From positions 5,022,001-5,086,000 of the forward strand of contig NC_018000.1 of the NCBI RefSeq assembly GCF_000265205.3: a stretch of 64,000 nt of DNA, read 5' to 3'. The notes beneath the pieces were generated by a model. It did no database searches. It was not told the DNA's origin and saw only the letters and a list, made by a program, of their open reading frames with translations. The translations under genes and the position numbers were made by a program. Position 1 is the first letter of the stretch; each line of letters opens with the position of its first letter. This DNA comes from Sinorhizobium fredii USDA 257 (lineage in GTDB: Bacteria > Pseudomonadota > Alphaproteobacteria > Rhizobiales > Rhizobiaceae). This document shows, in pieces, positions 7,937 to 17,138 of the stretch.

Positions 7937-10159
7937 ATGAATATGATTTTCCGTCCCTCACCTTCGAAACAGTTCTTCCACACCCTCGTCGGGATGTCCC
8001 CGGCAGACCGCTATGAATGCAAGGAAACCAAAGAGAACTTCATCCCGCTAACACGCGATGGCGTCGGTTATATCCTTCAGTCCGAGATCAACTCTGAGCG
8101 CAAAATCTTTCTCGCTCACGCGGAAATCTATGCCGCACTCGACAGCAGAAGGGCCGAAATCCACTACGGCTACAACAGTCCGGCCCAGCAGTTGATCCGC
8201 AACATCTTTGGCGACAAAACCTGGGAAGAGTTCGCCGCCAAGGACCGCGACATCGCACTGTACCGCGAGCAAATGGTGCTGATGTACGATGACGAGTGCG
8301 AGCAAATTGGCAAGCGGCTGCCTTTCTCAGAGAAGGTGCTAGGACCAAAGCTCAAGGAATACACGAGCACCATCAACTCCAGACTTGTCAATGACGCGGC
8401 CCAAGAAGGGCGCGCGGACAGCGTTTCCGATGTCAAAATCTACAAACGGCCCACGGCGAAAACCTTCAAGCGCTGGCACGACCGATATCACGCCTGCGAC
8501 ATGGACGTCATGGCGCTGCTTCCTCGTCACCACGGGCCAGGATCGAAGCTTTTCGCCTTCAATCCCCGCGCTATCGCATTCGCGCACGATCAGGCCCGGG
8601 GTTATCTTGATCGCAGCCGCCCTAAAAAGGCGGACGTTTATCGACGGTACCTTGCCGCCTTGAAGACGGAGAACGAGACACTTCCCGCGCACCTGCGGAT
8701 GGAGAAGGTCTCTCGCAAGAAGTTCCAGGCCATGATCTCAAACTTCGACGCCTTCCACGTCGTGGCCAGCCGCTACGGTGAAAAATACGCCGTCAAAAAA
8801 TTCATGGCTATCCGTCGCAGCTTTACCATCGTCGCTCCCGGCCAGCGGATCGAAATGGACTTCGTCAATGTGGACCTGGTCTCCCTTCTCGTCGAAACCG
8901 GAATCTGGAATGTCCTGCCACCAGACATTCAGGAGAAAATTCCGCGTGTCCGAATTTATTTCGGTGCGGCGATCGACGTTGCGACACGCTACATCGTGGC
9001 TTTCAAGGCAAGCCTGAACCCAAACGGCGCGGCAGCGGTTGCGGTCATTCGCATGATCATGAGCGACAAGCGCCATCTGTCGACGTATGTCGGCGCGCAG
9101 ACGCCGTGGATCGCGAAACTCAGACCCAAGTTTATCGCGCATGACAATGGCTCCGAATTCATCGCCAAGCGCACCCAGAACGTCTTGAGGCTCGCCAAGA
9201 TCGAGGCCAACCGTCCTCCAGCGGGCCAACCCGCCTTCCGCCCCTTCATCGAGCGGCTATTTCACACCATCGGTCTTCTGGTCGCCCCCTACTTCGATGG
9301 CCGCACCTTCCACAACGTCGTCGAGAAAGGCGACTACGACCCCCAAAAGCATGCCTCCCTTCTGGTGGAGGAGCTCATCAAGGTCTTCATCCTGGCGATC
9401 TGCGACATCTATCACAACAAGCCCCATGAAGGCCTTGGTGGGAACACACCACACAATGCTTGGGTGGATGCCTGCAAAGAATACGAGGTCGACTTCCCCC
9501 CTGGCGCTCAGGAGATGCTTCACATCTTCGGCCACACCACCCAGCGTCGCGTGTCGCCGTATGGTGTGACGGTGATGGGGATCACTTACGACGATCCCGA
9601 GCTCCAGCGACTGCGGAGGAAGCACGGCGAGGCCGACGTCTTGGTCAAGTTCGACCCAGAATGCGCGGCGCACGTCTCGTTCAAGTCCGACAAGGGCTGG
9701 TTCGTAGCCCGCAATACCGTCGGTCTCGACGACGATGTCACCTTTGCAGAGTGGATCACGGCCCGCAACGAACTTCGTTCCCACTACGAGACAGCTGCCG
9801 AGCAAGGCATCAAAATCATGTACGAGGCCATCAATCGCCTGCGTGCTACTGGGGAGGCGGCATCCCTTCGTGCCGGACTTTCACCTCGCATTCCGACGGC
9901 CGCCGACTTCCTCAAGTGGGAGAAGGAACTGTTCGGCGGGTGGACCGCGGTCTCATCAGATGATGCTCCGTCACTACACCACGTAGCGCCAGCCTTCGAT
10001 GATCCGCTTCGCATCGGTGAAGTCATGAACCGCCCCGATCTGTTTAGCCACGACCGGATGGAGGAGCCTGCCGACGTGCAGACCGATAACGACGACGAAG
10101 ACTTCGCCGACTTCCATGGCGTCACCTCCAATTTCGCTCAATACGACGAGGACTATTGA
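7937..10159 (+). CDS. tnsB: TnsB-like DDE transposase
   Basis: A 740-residue Mu/Tn7-type transposase of the retroviral integrase superfamily. The catalytic triad is D308 (EMDFVNVD), D403 (AHDNGSEF) and E439 (PFIERLF), that is D-94-D-35-E. N-terminal DNA-binding domains occupy residues 1 to about 290 and a Mu C-terminal-like beta-rich region follows residue 500. A strong ribosome site AAAGGA precedes the ATG at 7937 by six bases. The gene is intact, with no frameshift, so the element may still be active. The acidic tail (about residues 715-740, rich in Asp) probably contacts TnsC. tnsC starts one base after the stop. Confidence 0.92.
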   Translation: MNMIFRPSPSKQFFHTLVGMSPADRYECKETKENFIPLTRDGVGYILQSEINSERKIFLAHAEIYAALDSRRAEIHYGYNSPAQQLIRNIFGDKTWEEFAAKDRDIALYREQMVLMYDDECEQIGKRLPFSEKVLGPKLKEYTSTINSRLVNDAAQEGRADSVSDVKIYKRPTAKTFKRWHDRYHACDMDVMALLPRHHGPGSKLFAFNPRAIAFAHDQARGYLDRSRPKKADVYRRYLAALKTENETLPAHLRMEKVSRKKFQAMISNFDAFHVVASRYGEKYAVKKFMAIRRSFTIVAPGQRIEMDFVNVDLVSLLVETGIWNVLPPDIQEKIPRVRIYFGAAIDVATRYIVAFKASLNPNGAAAVAVIRMIMSDKRHLSTYVGAQTPWIAKLRPKFIAHDNGSEFIAKRTQNVLRLAKIEANRPPAGQPAFRPFIERLFHTIGLLVAPYFDGRTFHNVVEKGDYDPQKHASLLVEELIKVFILAICDIYHNKPHEGLGGNTPHNAWVDACKEYEVDFPPGAQEMLHIFGHTTQRRVSPYGVTVMGITYDDPELQRLRRKHGEADVLVKFDPECAAHVSFKSDKGWFVARNTVGLDDDVTFAEWITARNELRSHYETAAEQGIKIMYEAINRLRATGEAASLRAGLSPRIPTAADFLKWEKELFGGWTAVSSDDAPSLHHVAPAFDDPLRIGEVMNRPDLFSHDRMEEPADVQTDNDDEDFADFHGVTSNFAQYDEDY

Positions 10160-10160
10160 T

Positions 10161-11162
10161 ATGACCCACAAAACAGTTGAGTTGCGCGACCTTCGAGTCC
10201 TTGAGGACACCCGATACGTCTCCTTCAAACGCTGCGAACATCTTCGCCATCGAGTTCAGGAGCTCTGGGACCATGCAGAAGTGTGCCTTCAGGGTGGAGG
10301 CAGCCGTCGCCGCATCCTTGCCGTCATCGGTGAATCAGGAACAGGAAAGACGACGTCGCTCCGGCGTGTCTTCAACGATTTCGGCGGGTTTAAACGCTAC
10401 CGCAATGAACAGGGTAAACTGGTCATCCCGATGATCAGCGCCGAGGTGCCGCGGCCCTGCACGAACAAGGACCTGGCCATTCACATGCTGAACCAATTGG
10501 ATGTGCCCGCAAACCATCGGGCCAATGAGTATGACCTATTCCAGGCTCTCAAATCTCAGTTACGTGAATCCGGAACGATCCTCGTCCATCTCGACGAAGC
10601 CCAACACCTGCTACAAGCCGATACGGCGGCGGCTGTACGCAGACTTCAGGACCGGCTCAAAAGCCTGATCGCCATCCCTGACTGGCCGTTGCATCTGATC
10701 CTCAGTGGCGTTTCGGAGCTGGCAACGCTCTTCACAGGTGATCAGCAACTGGCAAACCGCTCCACGGTAATGCGATTCGAGAACTTACTCTTCCCCGGGG
10801 ACAAGGCGGTTGTGACCATGATCCTGCGCGACATCGTGGTGGATCACTGCAGATTAGAACTGGCTGATCAGTTGCTGACCGACGACTTCCTCGGTCGTCT
10901 GGTCAGCGCATCGGGTGGCGGAATCGGCACTCTGATCGAATTCATTCGCGCCGCCTGCTACAAGGCCCTCTCGAAAGGCCATGTGCGCCTCCACACGAAG
11001 GATTTCGCTTTCGCCTACGGCCGCTTTTCCGGAAGCCGTGACGTCGACAACATCATGACGGCCTCCGCCTGGCAGGACATTGACCGCGGCAATGCCCTCG
11101 TCGATCTCCTGCCACTCCCCACCAAGAGCAAACCCTCAAGAAAGTCGAAGACATGGCACTGA
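10161..11162 (+). CDS. tnsC: TnsC/TniB-like AAA+ ATPase
   Basis: A 333-residue AAA+ regulator that links target selection (TniQ) to the transposase. Walker A is GESGTGKTT near residues 55-63 and Walker B is LVHLDEAQHLL near residues 140-150. I chose ATG 10161, just after the tnsB stop with GAGGA nine bases upstream; the frame is open further upstream but that part overlaps the tnsB acidic tail. The final eight bases overlap tniQ. The length fits compact TnsC/TniB proteins rather than the 555-residue TnsC of Tn7 itself. Confidence 0.9.
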   Translation: MTHKTVELRDLRVLEDTRYVSFKRCEHLRHRVQELWDHAEVCLQGGGSRRRILAVIGESGTGKTTSLRRVFNDFGGFKRYRNEQGKLVIPMISAEVPRPCTNKDLAIHMLNQLDVPANHRANEYDLFQALKSQLRESGTILVHLDEAQHLLQADTAAAVRRLQDRLKSLIAIPDWPLHLILSGVSELATLFTGDQQLANRSTVMRFENLLFPGDKAVVTMILRDIVVDHCRLELADQLLTDDFLGRLVSASGGGIGTLIEFIRAACYKALSKGHVRLHTKDFAFAYGRFSGSRDVDNIMTASAWQDIDRGNALVDLLPLPTKSKPSRKSKTWH

Positions 11163-13021
11163 GGAACGTTGTCGACTATCACGCTGGTGAGACCCGCTTG
11201 GGTCTCACCTCCCGCCTTGCCATGGCCAACGGCTTTCCATCCATGCGAGACTTCGTTGCCATTACGGGAACGTCGCCCCACGCCATCAATGTGGGCGAGC
11301 CTGCAGCCGTTGCCATGTTGTCCCAATGGTCCGAATTTGATGCGCCGCTTCTATCGTCCTGGGCAATCGGGACCTTGGAAAGGGGGGCAACATGGAGGCT
11401 TGGCAGCGCACTTATGAGCCGGGACATGCGACCCGGCTACACACATCGTTACTGCCCAAAATGCGTGGTAGGCGACCTCGCTAACGGCACCGGGCCGACG
11501 CATCTTCGCCCCTTCATGCGGGTTTGGTGGACGACCCGGGCTATTCTCAACTGCCCGGAGCATGGATGCCCGATCAAGGAAGCCAAGACCGATGTTCATC
11601 ACGCCGGCGACTTTGCATTGTTCATCGCCAAGCATCTTCCGCAAATCGAAGCAGAAGCCAGAGACGCGCGAATGTCGCCGTCGTTCGAGGTGGACAAGTA
11701 CGTGGCCGCGAGGCTCCAAGACATCCCGGCGAGCACATTCCTCGACAGCCTCGAAACATACGTGGCCGTGGACCTCTGCCGAAACCTCGGCCGCTTTCAG
11801 CAGGCAAACAGCATCGGCGGCGAACTTCCCGCCGTTGCCTTGACGGATATTGAGAGGGGCTACGCGATCGCATCTCAAGGTCCGAGCAGGATCGAGACCG
11901 TGGTCGCCGACGTCATTGGCCTGCGGAAACCGTCGGCAGGTGAATTTCAAAGCGTATTCGGCAGCCTGCGCGAATGGCTCTTGCGCAACTATAAGCGGGA
12001 GGAATTCGAGGGCGTCGTGAAACTCTTCCAGGACTTCGCCGAAAGATATCTCCCAATCGGCTTGGCAGAGACATTCGTCCTCCCCACCAGCCGGAGATTT
12101 CTCCATTCGGTGCGCTCCGCAAGCTTCGAGTACAACATGATGGAGGATCGGGTCTACAATCTCGTCGTTCAGGCTGGCCTTGTCGAACCATCGGAACTGA
12201 CGAGCGGCAGAATCTACTTCGACGCTGACCGTGGTCATGAAGTTTTGACCGCAGCCCTCGAAACCCTCACCACATCGGAAATCGCAACGATCTTCGGCAC
12301 CGACATCGATACCGTGAGGTCGATGCTCGACGCCAATCTGATGCCGCGGGTCGAGGCGTTCGGGAATTCTCGCGTCTACTCCCGCGTCAGGAAGCAAGAC
12401 GTCGACGCTTTCCTCGAAAGGCTAACTGTAGACATCGCCCGGGATAACGAACTTGCTAGGCTGGATGATCTGGCCAATGCATGCCGTGTCGCCCGATGCA
12501 AAAAATATGAAATCTTCGAACTGGCGTTGAACGGCGAACTACCCAGCCTTCGCCGGTCCCCCGAGAGCGGTCTTCTCTGCTGCTACCTGGTCGATCCCAC
12601 AGAACTCCGTGCGGGCATTGAAGCCAAGCGCCGTAGGACTGCGAAAGAAAAGCGGCATGACAAGACGTCTACGCTATTTGCTGGAAACCAGCTCCTCTAT
12701 TGGACCGAGGTCAGCCGTCGGCTGAGAGCTTCCGGTATCACCGGACTGACACTCCTAAAACTCGGGTTTCTGCAAGGCGTCGATGCGGTTTGTCCAAGGA
12801 CATGGCTTCGAAAAAAGTATGTCACGCTAAAATCGCTGGAAAAGTTCGAGCGGACTCATGTCTCACTTTGGTCACTTGCCGCGCAGCGCGGAATCTCTCC
12901 GCGGAAACTGCGTCGGGAATTAGACGCAAAGGGCATTCGGCCAATCTTCGATCAAACCGTCACCGCCAGTCGGCCGTCACTCTTCTATCGGAGAAAGGAC
13001 GTTCGAGACTTCCTTCAATAA
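11153..13021 (+). CDS. tniQ: TniQ/TnsD-family target-selection protein
   Basis: A 622-residue protein starting inside the end of tnsC. The N-terminal TniQ domain contains the zinc-binding set C101/C104 (YCPKCV) and C134/H137 (NCPEHGCP). A long C-terminal part with several helix-turn-helix-like segments (for example around residues 375-425) follows. The size is like TnsD, a site-specific target-binding protein, and unlike the short (about 400-residue) TniQ of CRISPR-guided elements, suggesting insertion at a fixed DNA site. No TnsE-like gene and no cas gene accompanies it. Last gene of the tns operon; a terminator follows 30 bases later. Confidence 0.88.
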   Translation: MALRNVVDYHAGETRLGLTSRLAMANGFPSMRDFVAITGTSPHAINVGEPAAVAMLSQWSEFDAPLLSSWAIGTLERGATWRLGSALMSRDMRPGYTHRYCPKCVVGDLANGTGPTHLRPFMRVWWTTRAILNCPEHGCPIKEAKTDVHHAGDFALFIAKHLPQIEAEARDARMSPSFEVDKYVAARLQDIPASTFLDSLETYVAVDLCRNLGRFQQANSIGGELPAVALTDIERGYAIASQGPSRIETVVADVIGLRKPSAGEFQSVFGSLREWLLRNYKREEFEGVVKLFQDFAERYLPIGLAETFVLPTSRRFLHSVRSASFEYNMMEDRVYNLVVQAGLVEPSELTSGRIYFDADRGHEVLTAALETLTTSEIATIFGTDIDTVRSMLDANLMPRVEAFGNSRVYSRVRKQDVDAFLERLTVDIARDNELARLDDLANACRVARCKKYEIFELALNGELPSLRRSPESGLLCCYLVDPTELRAGIEAKRRRTAKEKRHDKTSTLFAGNQLLYWTEVSRRLRASGITGLTLLKLGFLQGVDAVCPRTWLRKKYVTLKSLEKFERTHVSLWSLAAQRGISPRKLRRELDAKGIRPIFDQTVTASRPSLFYRRKDVRDFLQ

Positions 13022-13050
13022 AGCATAAACATCACTGCTGAACTGCCAGG

Positions 13051-13075
13051 GGGCTCGCGAAGGCGGGCCCTTTTT
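13051..13075 (+). terminator. intrinsic terminator of the tns operon
   Basis: GGGCTCGC (13051-13058) pairs with GCGGGCCC (13063-13070) with one G-U pair around the loop GAAG, followed directly by TTTTTC. A textbook terminator 30 bases after the tniQ stop. Confidence 0.85.
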
Positions 13076-13297
13076 CTTTGCCATGACGTCAAATCCGGGC
13101 TGAAATGACCAGACCTATCAGAACATTAAGCCGTCACCTTTTTGAAGGGCATCCAAAAAAGTGAGTAAAATCAAGGAATGGCATGGCTCTCAGCGACAAA
13201 CCAACGGAGCGCTTTCACTTTGATCTCGCAAAGAGTGGCACCATGCGTAGCGGAACTCGAAACGCTGCACAGAAAATATTCTAAAAGATCAATGATA

Positions 13298-13319
13298 GTA
13301 AGCGCGAATTTCCCCGCAC
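13298..13319. repeat. left inverted repeat of the IS66 element
   Basis: Twenty-two bases beginning GTAAGCGCGAATTT; identical to the right end apart from one position (A versus T at position 11). Confidence 0.92.
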
Positions 13320-13343
13320 CTTCTGTGATGGTGTGAGCTTTGG

Positions 13344-13380
13344 CATTTGGTGTCCACCTAAAGGAGGTGGACACCAAATG
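13344..13380. promoter_or_regulatory. 16-bp perfect hairpin covering the tnpA ribosome site and start codon
   Basis: CATTTGGTGTCCACCT (13344-13359) is exactly complementary to AGGTGGACACCAAATG (13365-13380), with the loop AAAGG. The Shine-Dalgarno AAGGAGG lies in the loop and upper stem, and the start codon ATG (13378-13380) closes the stem. Transcripts reading in from outside would carry the full hairpin and should be poorly translated, a strategy known from other insertion sequences. The alternative is a simple transcription attenuator. Confidence 0.75.
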
Positions 13381-13845
13381 ATGGAAGAAGGTCAAAAGCT
13401 TGTCGTGCGACTCGTTGGTCGGAATGGACGACGCCGGTTCGATCCAGCATCGAAAGACCGTCTTATTTCGGCCTGCCTTGAACCTGGCGCATCAGTATCG
13501 AAACTTGCGCTCGAACATGGGGTCAACGCGAACCTCGTTTGGAAATGGATAAAGAAGGCCAAGGAGTTCCGTGCTCTGCCGCCGTCTTCGACATCGGCTT
13601 TTCTTCCGGTTCAGATCACCGCGGCGAGCAGCCTGCCAATGCAGAGCAGCGCGTTTGCGTTGGAGATGCCTGCCACGGATGGTGAAGAGCGACGATCGCA
13701 ATCGGAGAGGATCGACCGGCTGTCCTCTCCAGCCAAGGTGAGCGCGTCACTGCCGAACGGTGTGAAGCTGACGCTGGAATGTAGTGATGTGGACGTGTTG
13801 GCAGCAATAATCGGAGCGTTGGGTCATGTTCAGACTGGGCGCTGA
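13378..13845 (+). CDS. tnpA: IS66 accessory protein TnpA (helix-turn-helix)
   Basis: A 155-residue protein typical of IS66 ORF1. An IS66 HTH is evident at about residues 25-55 (LEHGVNANLVWKWIKKAKEF). I chose ATG 13378, preceded by AAAGGAGG; an in-frame upstream ATG at 13333 lacks a ribosome site and would sit in the hairpin arm. The gene ends 20 bases inside tnpB, implying coupled translation. Confidence 0.9.
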   Translation: MMEEGQKLVVRLVGRNGRRRFDPASKDRLISACLEPGASVSKLALEHGVNANLVWKWIKKAKEFRALPPSSTSAFLPVQITAASSLPMQSSAFALEMPATDGEERRSQSERIDRLSSPAKVSASLPNGVKLTLECSDVDVLAAIIGALGHVQTGR

Positions 13846-14179
13846 CCTTCAGGTCTACCTGCATCGCGAACCGATCGACTTTCGGGCTGGCATCAACAGC
13901 CTTGCAGTTCTGGTCCAGGAGACGATGGCGCTCGATCCGTTTGCTCCAGCGGTTTTTGCGTTCTGCAATCGCCGTCGCGACCGGATGAAGCTCTTGTTCT
14001 TCGACCGATCGGGCTTTGTGCTGGTCCTGAAGCGGCTGACCGAGGACAAGTTCCGATGGCCTCGCCGTGAGGTGGCGGTGGTCACGGTGACGACCGAGCA
14101 ACTGCACTGGATCCTCGACGGCATCGATATCGATGCGATGGTCCGCCACCCGGTGCGGCAGTATCAGGTCGCCGGCTGA
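13826..14179 (+). CDS. tnpB: IS66 accessory protein TnpB
   Basis: A 117-residue IS66 Orf2 protein with the family signature YLHREPIDFRAGINSL near residues 11-26 and KLLFFDRSGFVL near residues 55-66. This short protein is required for transposition of three-gene IS66 elements; its biochemistry is not defined. It begins within the 3' end of tnpA. Confidence 0.93.
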   Translation: MFRLGADLQVYLHREPIDFRAGINSLAVLVQETMALDPFAPAVFAFCNRRRDRMKLLFFDRSGFVLVLKRLTEDKFRWPRREVAVVTVTTEQLHWILDGIDIDAMVRHPVRQYQVAG

Positions 14180-14232
14180 GGGTGGCGAATTGAGCTGTTG
14201 ACGTAGGGTAGCGGTTCAGATTCAAAACTACG

Positions 14233-15825
14233 ATGAATCGAACCGGCGAACCGAGCGTTGCAGAGCTGATGGCGCAGTTGGCGGCCAATGCTGCCGAAAT
14301 CGCCGCGCTGAAAGCCGAGAAGGAAACGCTCTCGCAGCGGGTCGTCAAGCTGGAGGAAGAGCTGGCGCTTGCACGGCTCCATCGCTTTGCGCCGCGCAGC
14401 GAAAAGCACGTTGATCGCATCTTCAACGAAGCCGAAGAGGCTGCGGACGAGGATGGAGCGGACAGCCACGAGAGCGAGGTCATCGACATTCCGGACACAG
14501 GCCTGCCGCCTGTCGAAAGCACGACGGGTCAGAAGCGTGGCCGCAGACCACTACCGCAGAACCTGCCGCGCGAGCGCGTCGAGTATGACCTTCCCGACGA
14601 TCAGAAGGCTTGTCCTTGCTGCCGTGGGCAGATGCACCGCATGGGCGAGGCCGTTACCGAGCAACTTCATATCGAAGTGAAGGCGAAGGTCTTACAGAAT
14701 GTGCGGTTCAAATATGCATGCCGCCATTGCGACCGCACCGGGATCAACACGCCTGTCGTGACCGCGCCGATGCCGGTGCAGCCCTTGCCGGGCAGCATCG
14801 CCACGGCCTCGACATTGGCCTTCGCACTCGTTCACAAGTACGTCGACGGCACACCGCTCTACCGTCTGGCGCAGACCTTCGAACGCGCCGGTGTTCCTGT
14901 CAGCCGTGGTGCTCTCGGCCACTGGGTGATCGGTTCGAGCGAGAAGCATCTGCATCGCATCTATGACGCGCTGAAACTGCGGCTCAGGTCGCAACCCCTC
15001 ATCCATGGCGACGAGACGACCGTTCAGGTCCTGAAGGAAAAGGACAAAGAGGCCACCAGCACATCGTATATGTGGGCCTATCGGAGCGGCGACGACAGTG
15101 ACGAGCCGATCGTGCTTCTCGATTATCAGCCGGGCCGCGGCCAGATTCACCCCCAGACCTTCCTCGGCGATTACCGCGGCATATTGATGAGCGATGGTTA
15201 CACCGCCTGGCGCACGCTGGATGGCGCGATCCATATCGGATGCATGGCCCATTCGAGGCGGCGCTTCGTCGATGCCCTCAAAGCCAGAAAGAAAGGCGGC
15301 GGTCCGCCCGAGCAGGCTCTCCGGTTCTTCGAACAACTCTATCGGGTTGAAAGGCAAGCACGAGACAAGAAGCCTGATGCCGGCGAAACGAAGGCCGACA
15401 GCGTTCGCCGATTCCGACAGCAACACAGCATACCCGTCCTGACCGCTCTCAAGGTATGGCTCGACGAAATCGCGCCGAAGGTCATGCCGGACACCAAGCT
15501 GGGCGATGCTGTATCCTACACCCTGAACCAGTGGGATTATCTGACGCGCTACACAGACGATGGCAGGATGCCGATCGACAACAACATCTTGGAGCGCGAC
15601 ATCAGAGTTTTTGCGACCGGCAGAAAGAGCTGGCTGTTCAGCGATACCACCGACGGAGCCAAGGCCAGCGCCGTCATCTACAGCCTCATGCTGACCTGCC
15701 GTGCCTGCGGCGTCGAGCCGTTGACGTGGTTGCGCCACGTCCTTACCGAATTGCCTCAACGCGCGGGCGATGCTGATATCGACGACTTGTTGCCCTTCAA
15801 CTTCACACAGACTGCCACCGCCTGA
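14233..15825 (+). CDS. tnpC: IS66 transposase TnpC
   Basis: A 530-residue transposase, full length for the family. In order: N-terminal leucine-zipper-like coiled coil (about residues 15-50, AALKAEKETLSQRVVKLEEE), a zinc-finger motif CPCC...C (about residues 130-170), and the catalytic core with the conserved blocks LIHGDETTVQVL, GILMSDGYTAW and DNNILERDIR. The frame is uninterrupted. It starts 53 bases after tnpB. Confidence 0.95.
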   Translation: MNRTGEPSVAELMAQLAANAAEIAALKAEKETLSQRVVKLEEELALARLHRFAPRSEKHVDRIFNEAEEAADEDGADSHESEVIDIPDTGLPPVESTTGQKRGRRPLPQNLPRERVEYDLPDDQKACPCCRGQMHRMGEAVTEQLHIEVKAKVLQNVRFKYACRHCDRTGINTPVVTAPMPVQPLPGSIATASTLAFALVHKYVDGTPLYRLAQTFERAGVPVSRGALGHWVIGSSEKHLHRIYDALKLRLRSQPLIHGDETTVQVLKEKDKEATSTSYMWAYRSGDDSDEPIVLLDYQPGRGQIHPQTFLGDYRGILMSDGYTAWRTLDGAIHIGCMAHSRRRFVDALKARKKGGGPPEQALRFFEQLYRVERQARDKKPDAGETKADSVRRFRQQHSIPVLTALKVWLDEIAPKVMPDTKLGDAVSYTLNQWDYLTRYTDDGRMPIDNNILERDIRVFATGRKSWLFSDTTDGAKASAVIYSLMLTCRACGVEPLTWLRHVLTELPQRAGDADIDDLLPFNFTQTATA

Positions 15826-15876
15826 CCAGATGCCGTTCCCAACGCAAGACGATCCGTCGAAATCGCCGGCGTCAAT

Positions 15877-15898
15877 GTGCGGGGAAAATCGCGCTTAC
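15877..15898. repeat. right inverted repeat of the IS66 element
   Basis: Reverse complement begins GTAAGCGCGATTTT and matches the left end at 21 of 22 positions; the duplicated CAATGATA follows at 15899-15906. Confidence 0.92.
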
Positions 15899-15998
15899 CA
15901 ATGATATGACGCATGCGTAGAGTAAAGAAGCGGAACGCGGCGAGCGCAGCGAATACCATCCACAATATCGGCCTGCCAAAATTACGAGCCTTTTATGC

Positions 15999-17096
15999 CT
16001 AGATGTCATCCTCTGGCGTCACTTCTTCTACTGCACCACTGGCGCCCAATTCGGCTGCCTCGTTGTCCGACCGGATCGCACGAAGTCGCGTCATAACTTC
16101 GTCCCCATATGGAGTTAAGGTCCAATAGGTGCCCGAATCCTTGACGCTTCTCGCCTTCTCACTCTTTGCGATGAGTCCTAATGCCCTAAATTGAACCTTC
16201 AACGTCTGGAAATCATCATCGTTGATGTCAAATCCTCTCAGTTCATAGCGCTTAAATTCGTCGCGGTCGCCCAACATGGCATGCGCTCTCTCTGCGAGTA
16301 GAGAATTCAGCGCGCTCTTCAATTCATCATCAGTGGACTCATGAATCATGCGAGGCGCTACCGTCGCAAATAAATCATTCCACGTTATTAGTATGTTGGC
16401 ATTGTAGTGGGCATGATCCATGTAGCGCCCCGACTCGCGTGTTGAGAATCGATATCGGACTCGATGATCCTCCTCACCCTGCGCCAGCCCCTCAGTTCCC
16501 TCTGGAGCAGATTTTCGCATTCGCTGCAATTCTGACTTAAGGTCTTCAACCTGCCGCCGCAATTTCAGCAATTCCAAAGTGGCATCCCGATCCGGCACCT
16601 CATTGGCCCGAACCCAGCCGACTGCGGGATTGGCTTTAATCAACTGGATCAGGCTGCGGCTCACAACAGAACCAAGTTCGTGCGCGGTATCCCAGTGCTT
16701 GCAGAGTTTCTTTTCGACTAGGTGGCGAAACTCTTTGAGTTTTTGGCGCCCCTCTTCCGTGGCTTCCGTCTTATTCGCGACGATTTTTCCCGGATCCCGG
16801 TGAAGAAACGCGACTGTGGGCTTACCTATCTCCAAGGCGTAGCGGTACTCCATTTCGGTATAACTCAGGCCATCTGGACCGAGTGAGCCGTACCGACCGC
16901 CGAGGATCAGAGCGTAGTAATCGCTATCGTCAATGACCTTCCTGATCAAGTTCCATTGAGTTTCATTTGCAGCGGGAAAAAGTTCCATACCAGCCGGGAG
17001 ACAATCCAACTCCAACAGCGCGTGCATAACTTCTTGCCGTTCGTGCTCCAAGTCCGCGAACGTGCTGCTTACAAAGACCTGATAACGTTTTTCCAT
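15999..17096 (-). CDS. DUF4062 protein, probable defence-associated
   Basis: A 365-residue protein beginning with the DUF4062 signature KRYQVFVSSTFADLEHERQE and continuing with MELFPA (residues 37-42), DDSDYYALILGGRYGS (56-71) and EYRYALEIGKPTVAFL (83-98). DUF4062 is a TIR-like alpha/beta domain found at the N-terminus of many NTPase or effector proteins in defence contexts. Residues 172-195 form a short coiled coil; the C-terminal third looks like a winged helix (TYWTLTPYGDEVMTRL). It lies 42 bases downstream of the next minus-strand gene, probably in one operon. Base composition is visibly lower in GC than the chromosome to the right, a sign of transfer. No function is established. Confidence 0.7.
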   Translation of the reverse strand: MEKRYQVFVSSTFADLEHERQEVMHALLELDCLPAGMELFPAANETQWNLIRKVIDDSDYYALILGGRYGSLGPDGLSYTEMEYRYALEIGKPTVAFLHRDPGKIVANKTEATEEGRQKLKEFRHLVEKKLCKHWDTAHELGSVVSRSLIQLIKANPAVGWVRANEVPDRDATLELLKLRRQVEDLKSELQRMRKSAPEGTEGLAQGEEDHRVRYRFSTRESGRYMDHAHYNANILITWNDLFATVAPRMIHESTDDELKSALNSLLAERAHAMLGDRDEFKRYELRGFDINDDDFQTLKVQFRALGLIAKSEKARSVKDSGTYWTLTPYGDEVMTRLRAIRSDNEAAELGASGAVEEVTPEDDI

Positions 17097-17138
17097 TCGC
17101 CATTATATCGATTTAACTTACCACTACGTTGAAATTAT

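Larger units (their letters stand above)
13298..15898 (+). mobile_element. IS66-family insertion sequence with 8-bp target duplication
   Basis: The element is bounded by GTAAGCGCGA...CCCCGCAC inverted repeats that match at 21 of 22 positions (13298-13319 and 15877-15898) and begin with the GTAAGCG-type ends usual for IS66. The flanks carry a perfect 8-bp duplication, CAATGATA, at 13290-13297 and 15899-15906, the length expected for IS66. It encodes all three IS66 proteins, each with an intact frame, so insertion is probably recent and the element potentially mobile. Confidence 0.95.

Noticed and set aside
7067..13021. CRISPR-associated transposon
   Set aside because: No cas gene or repeat-spacer array in the window, and the TniQ is TnsD-sized with its own probable DNA-binding part.
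13022..13297. Possible transposon end with TnsB sites after the tns terminator
   Set aside because: No repeated 18-22 base motifs or TGT/ACA tips were recognisable; needs computational repeat search.
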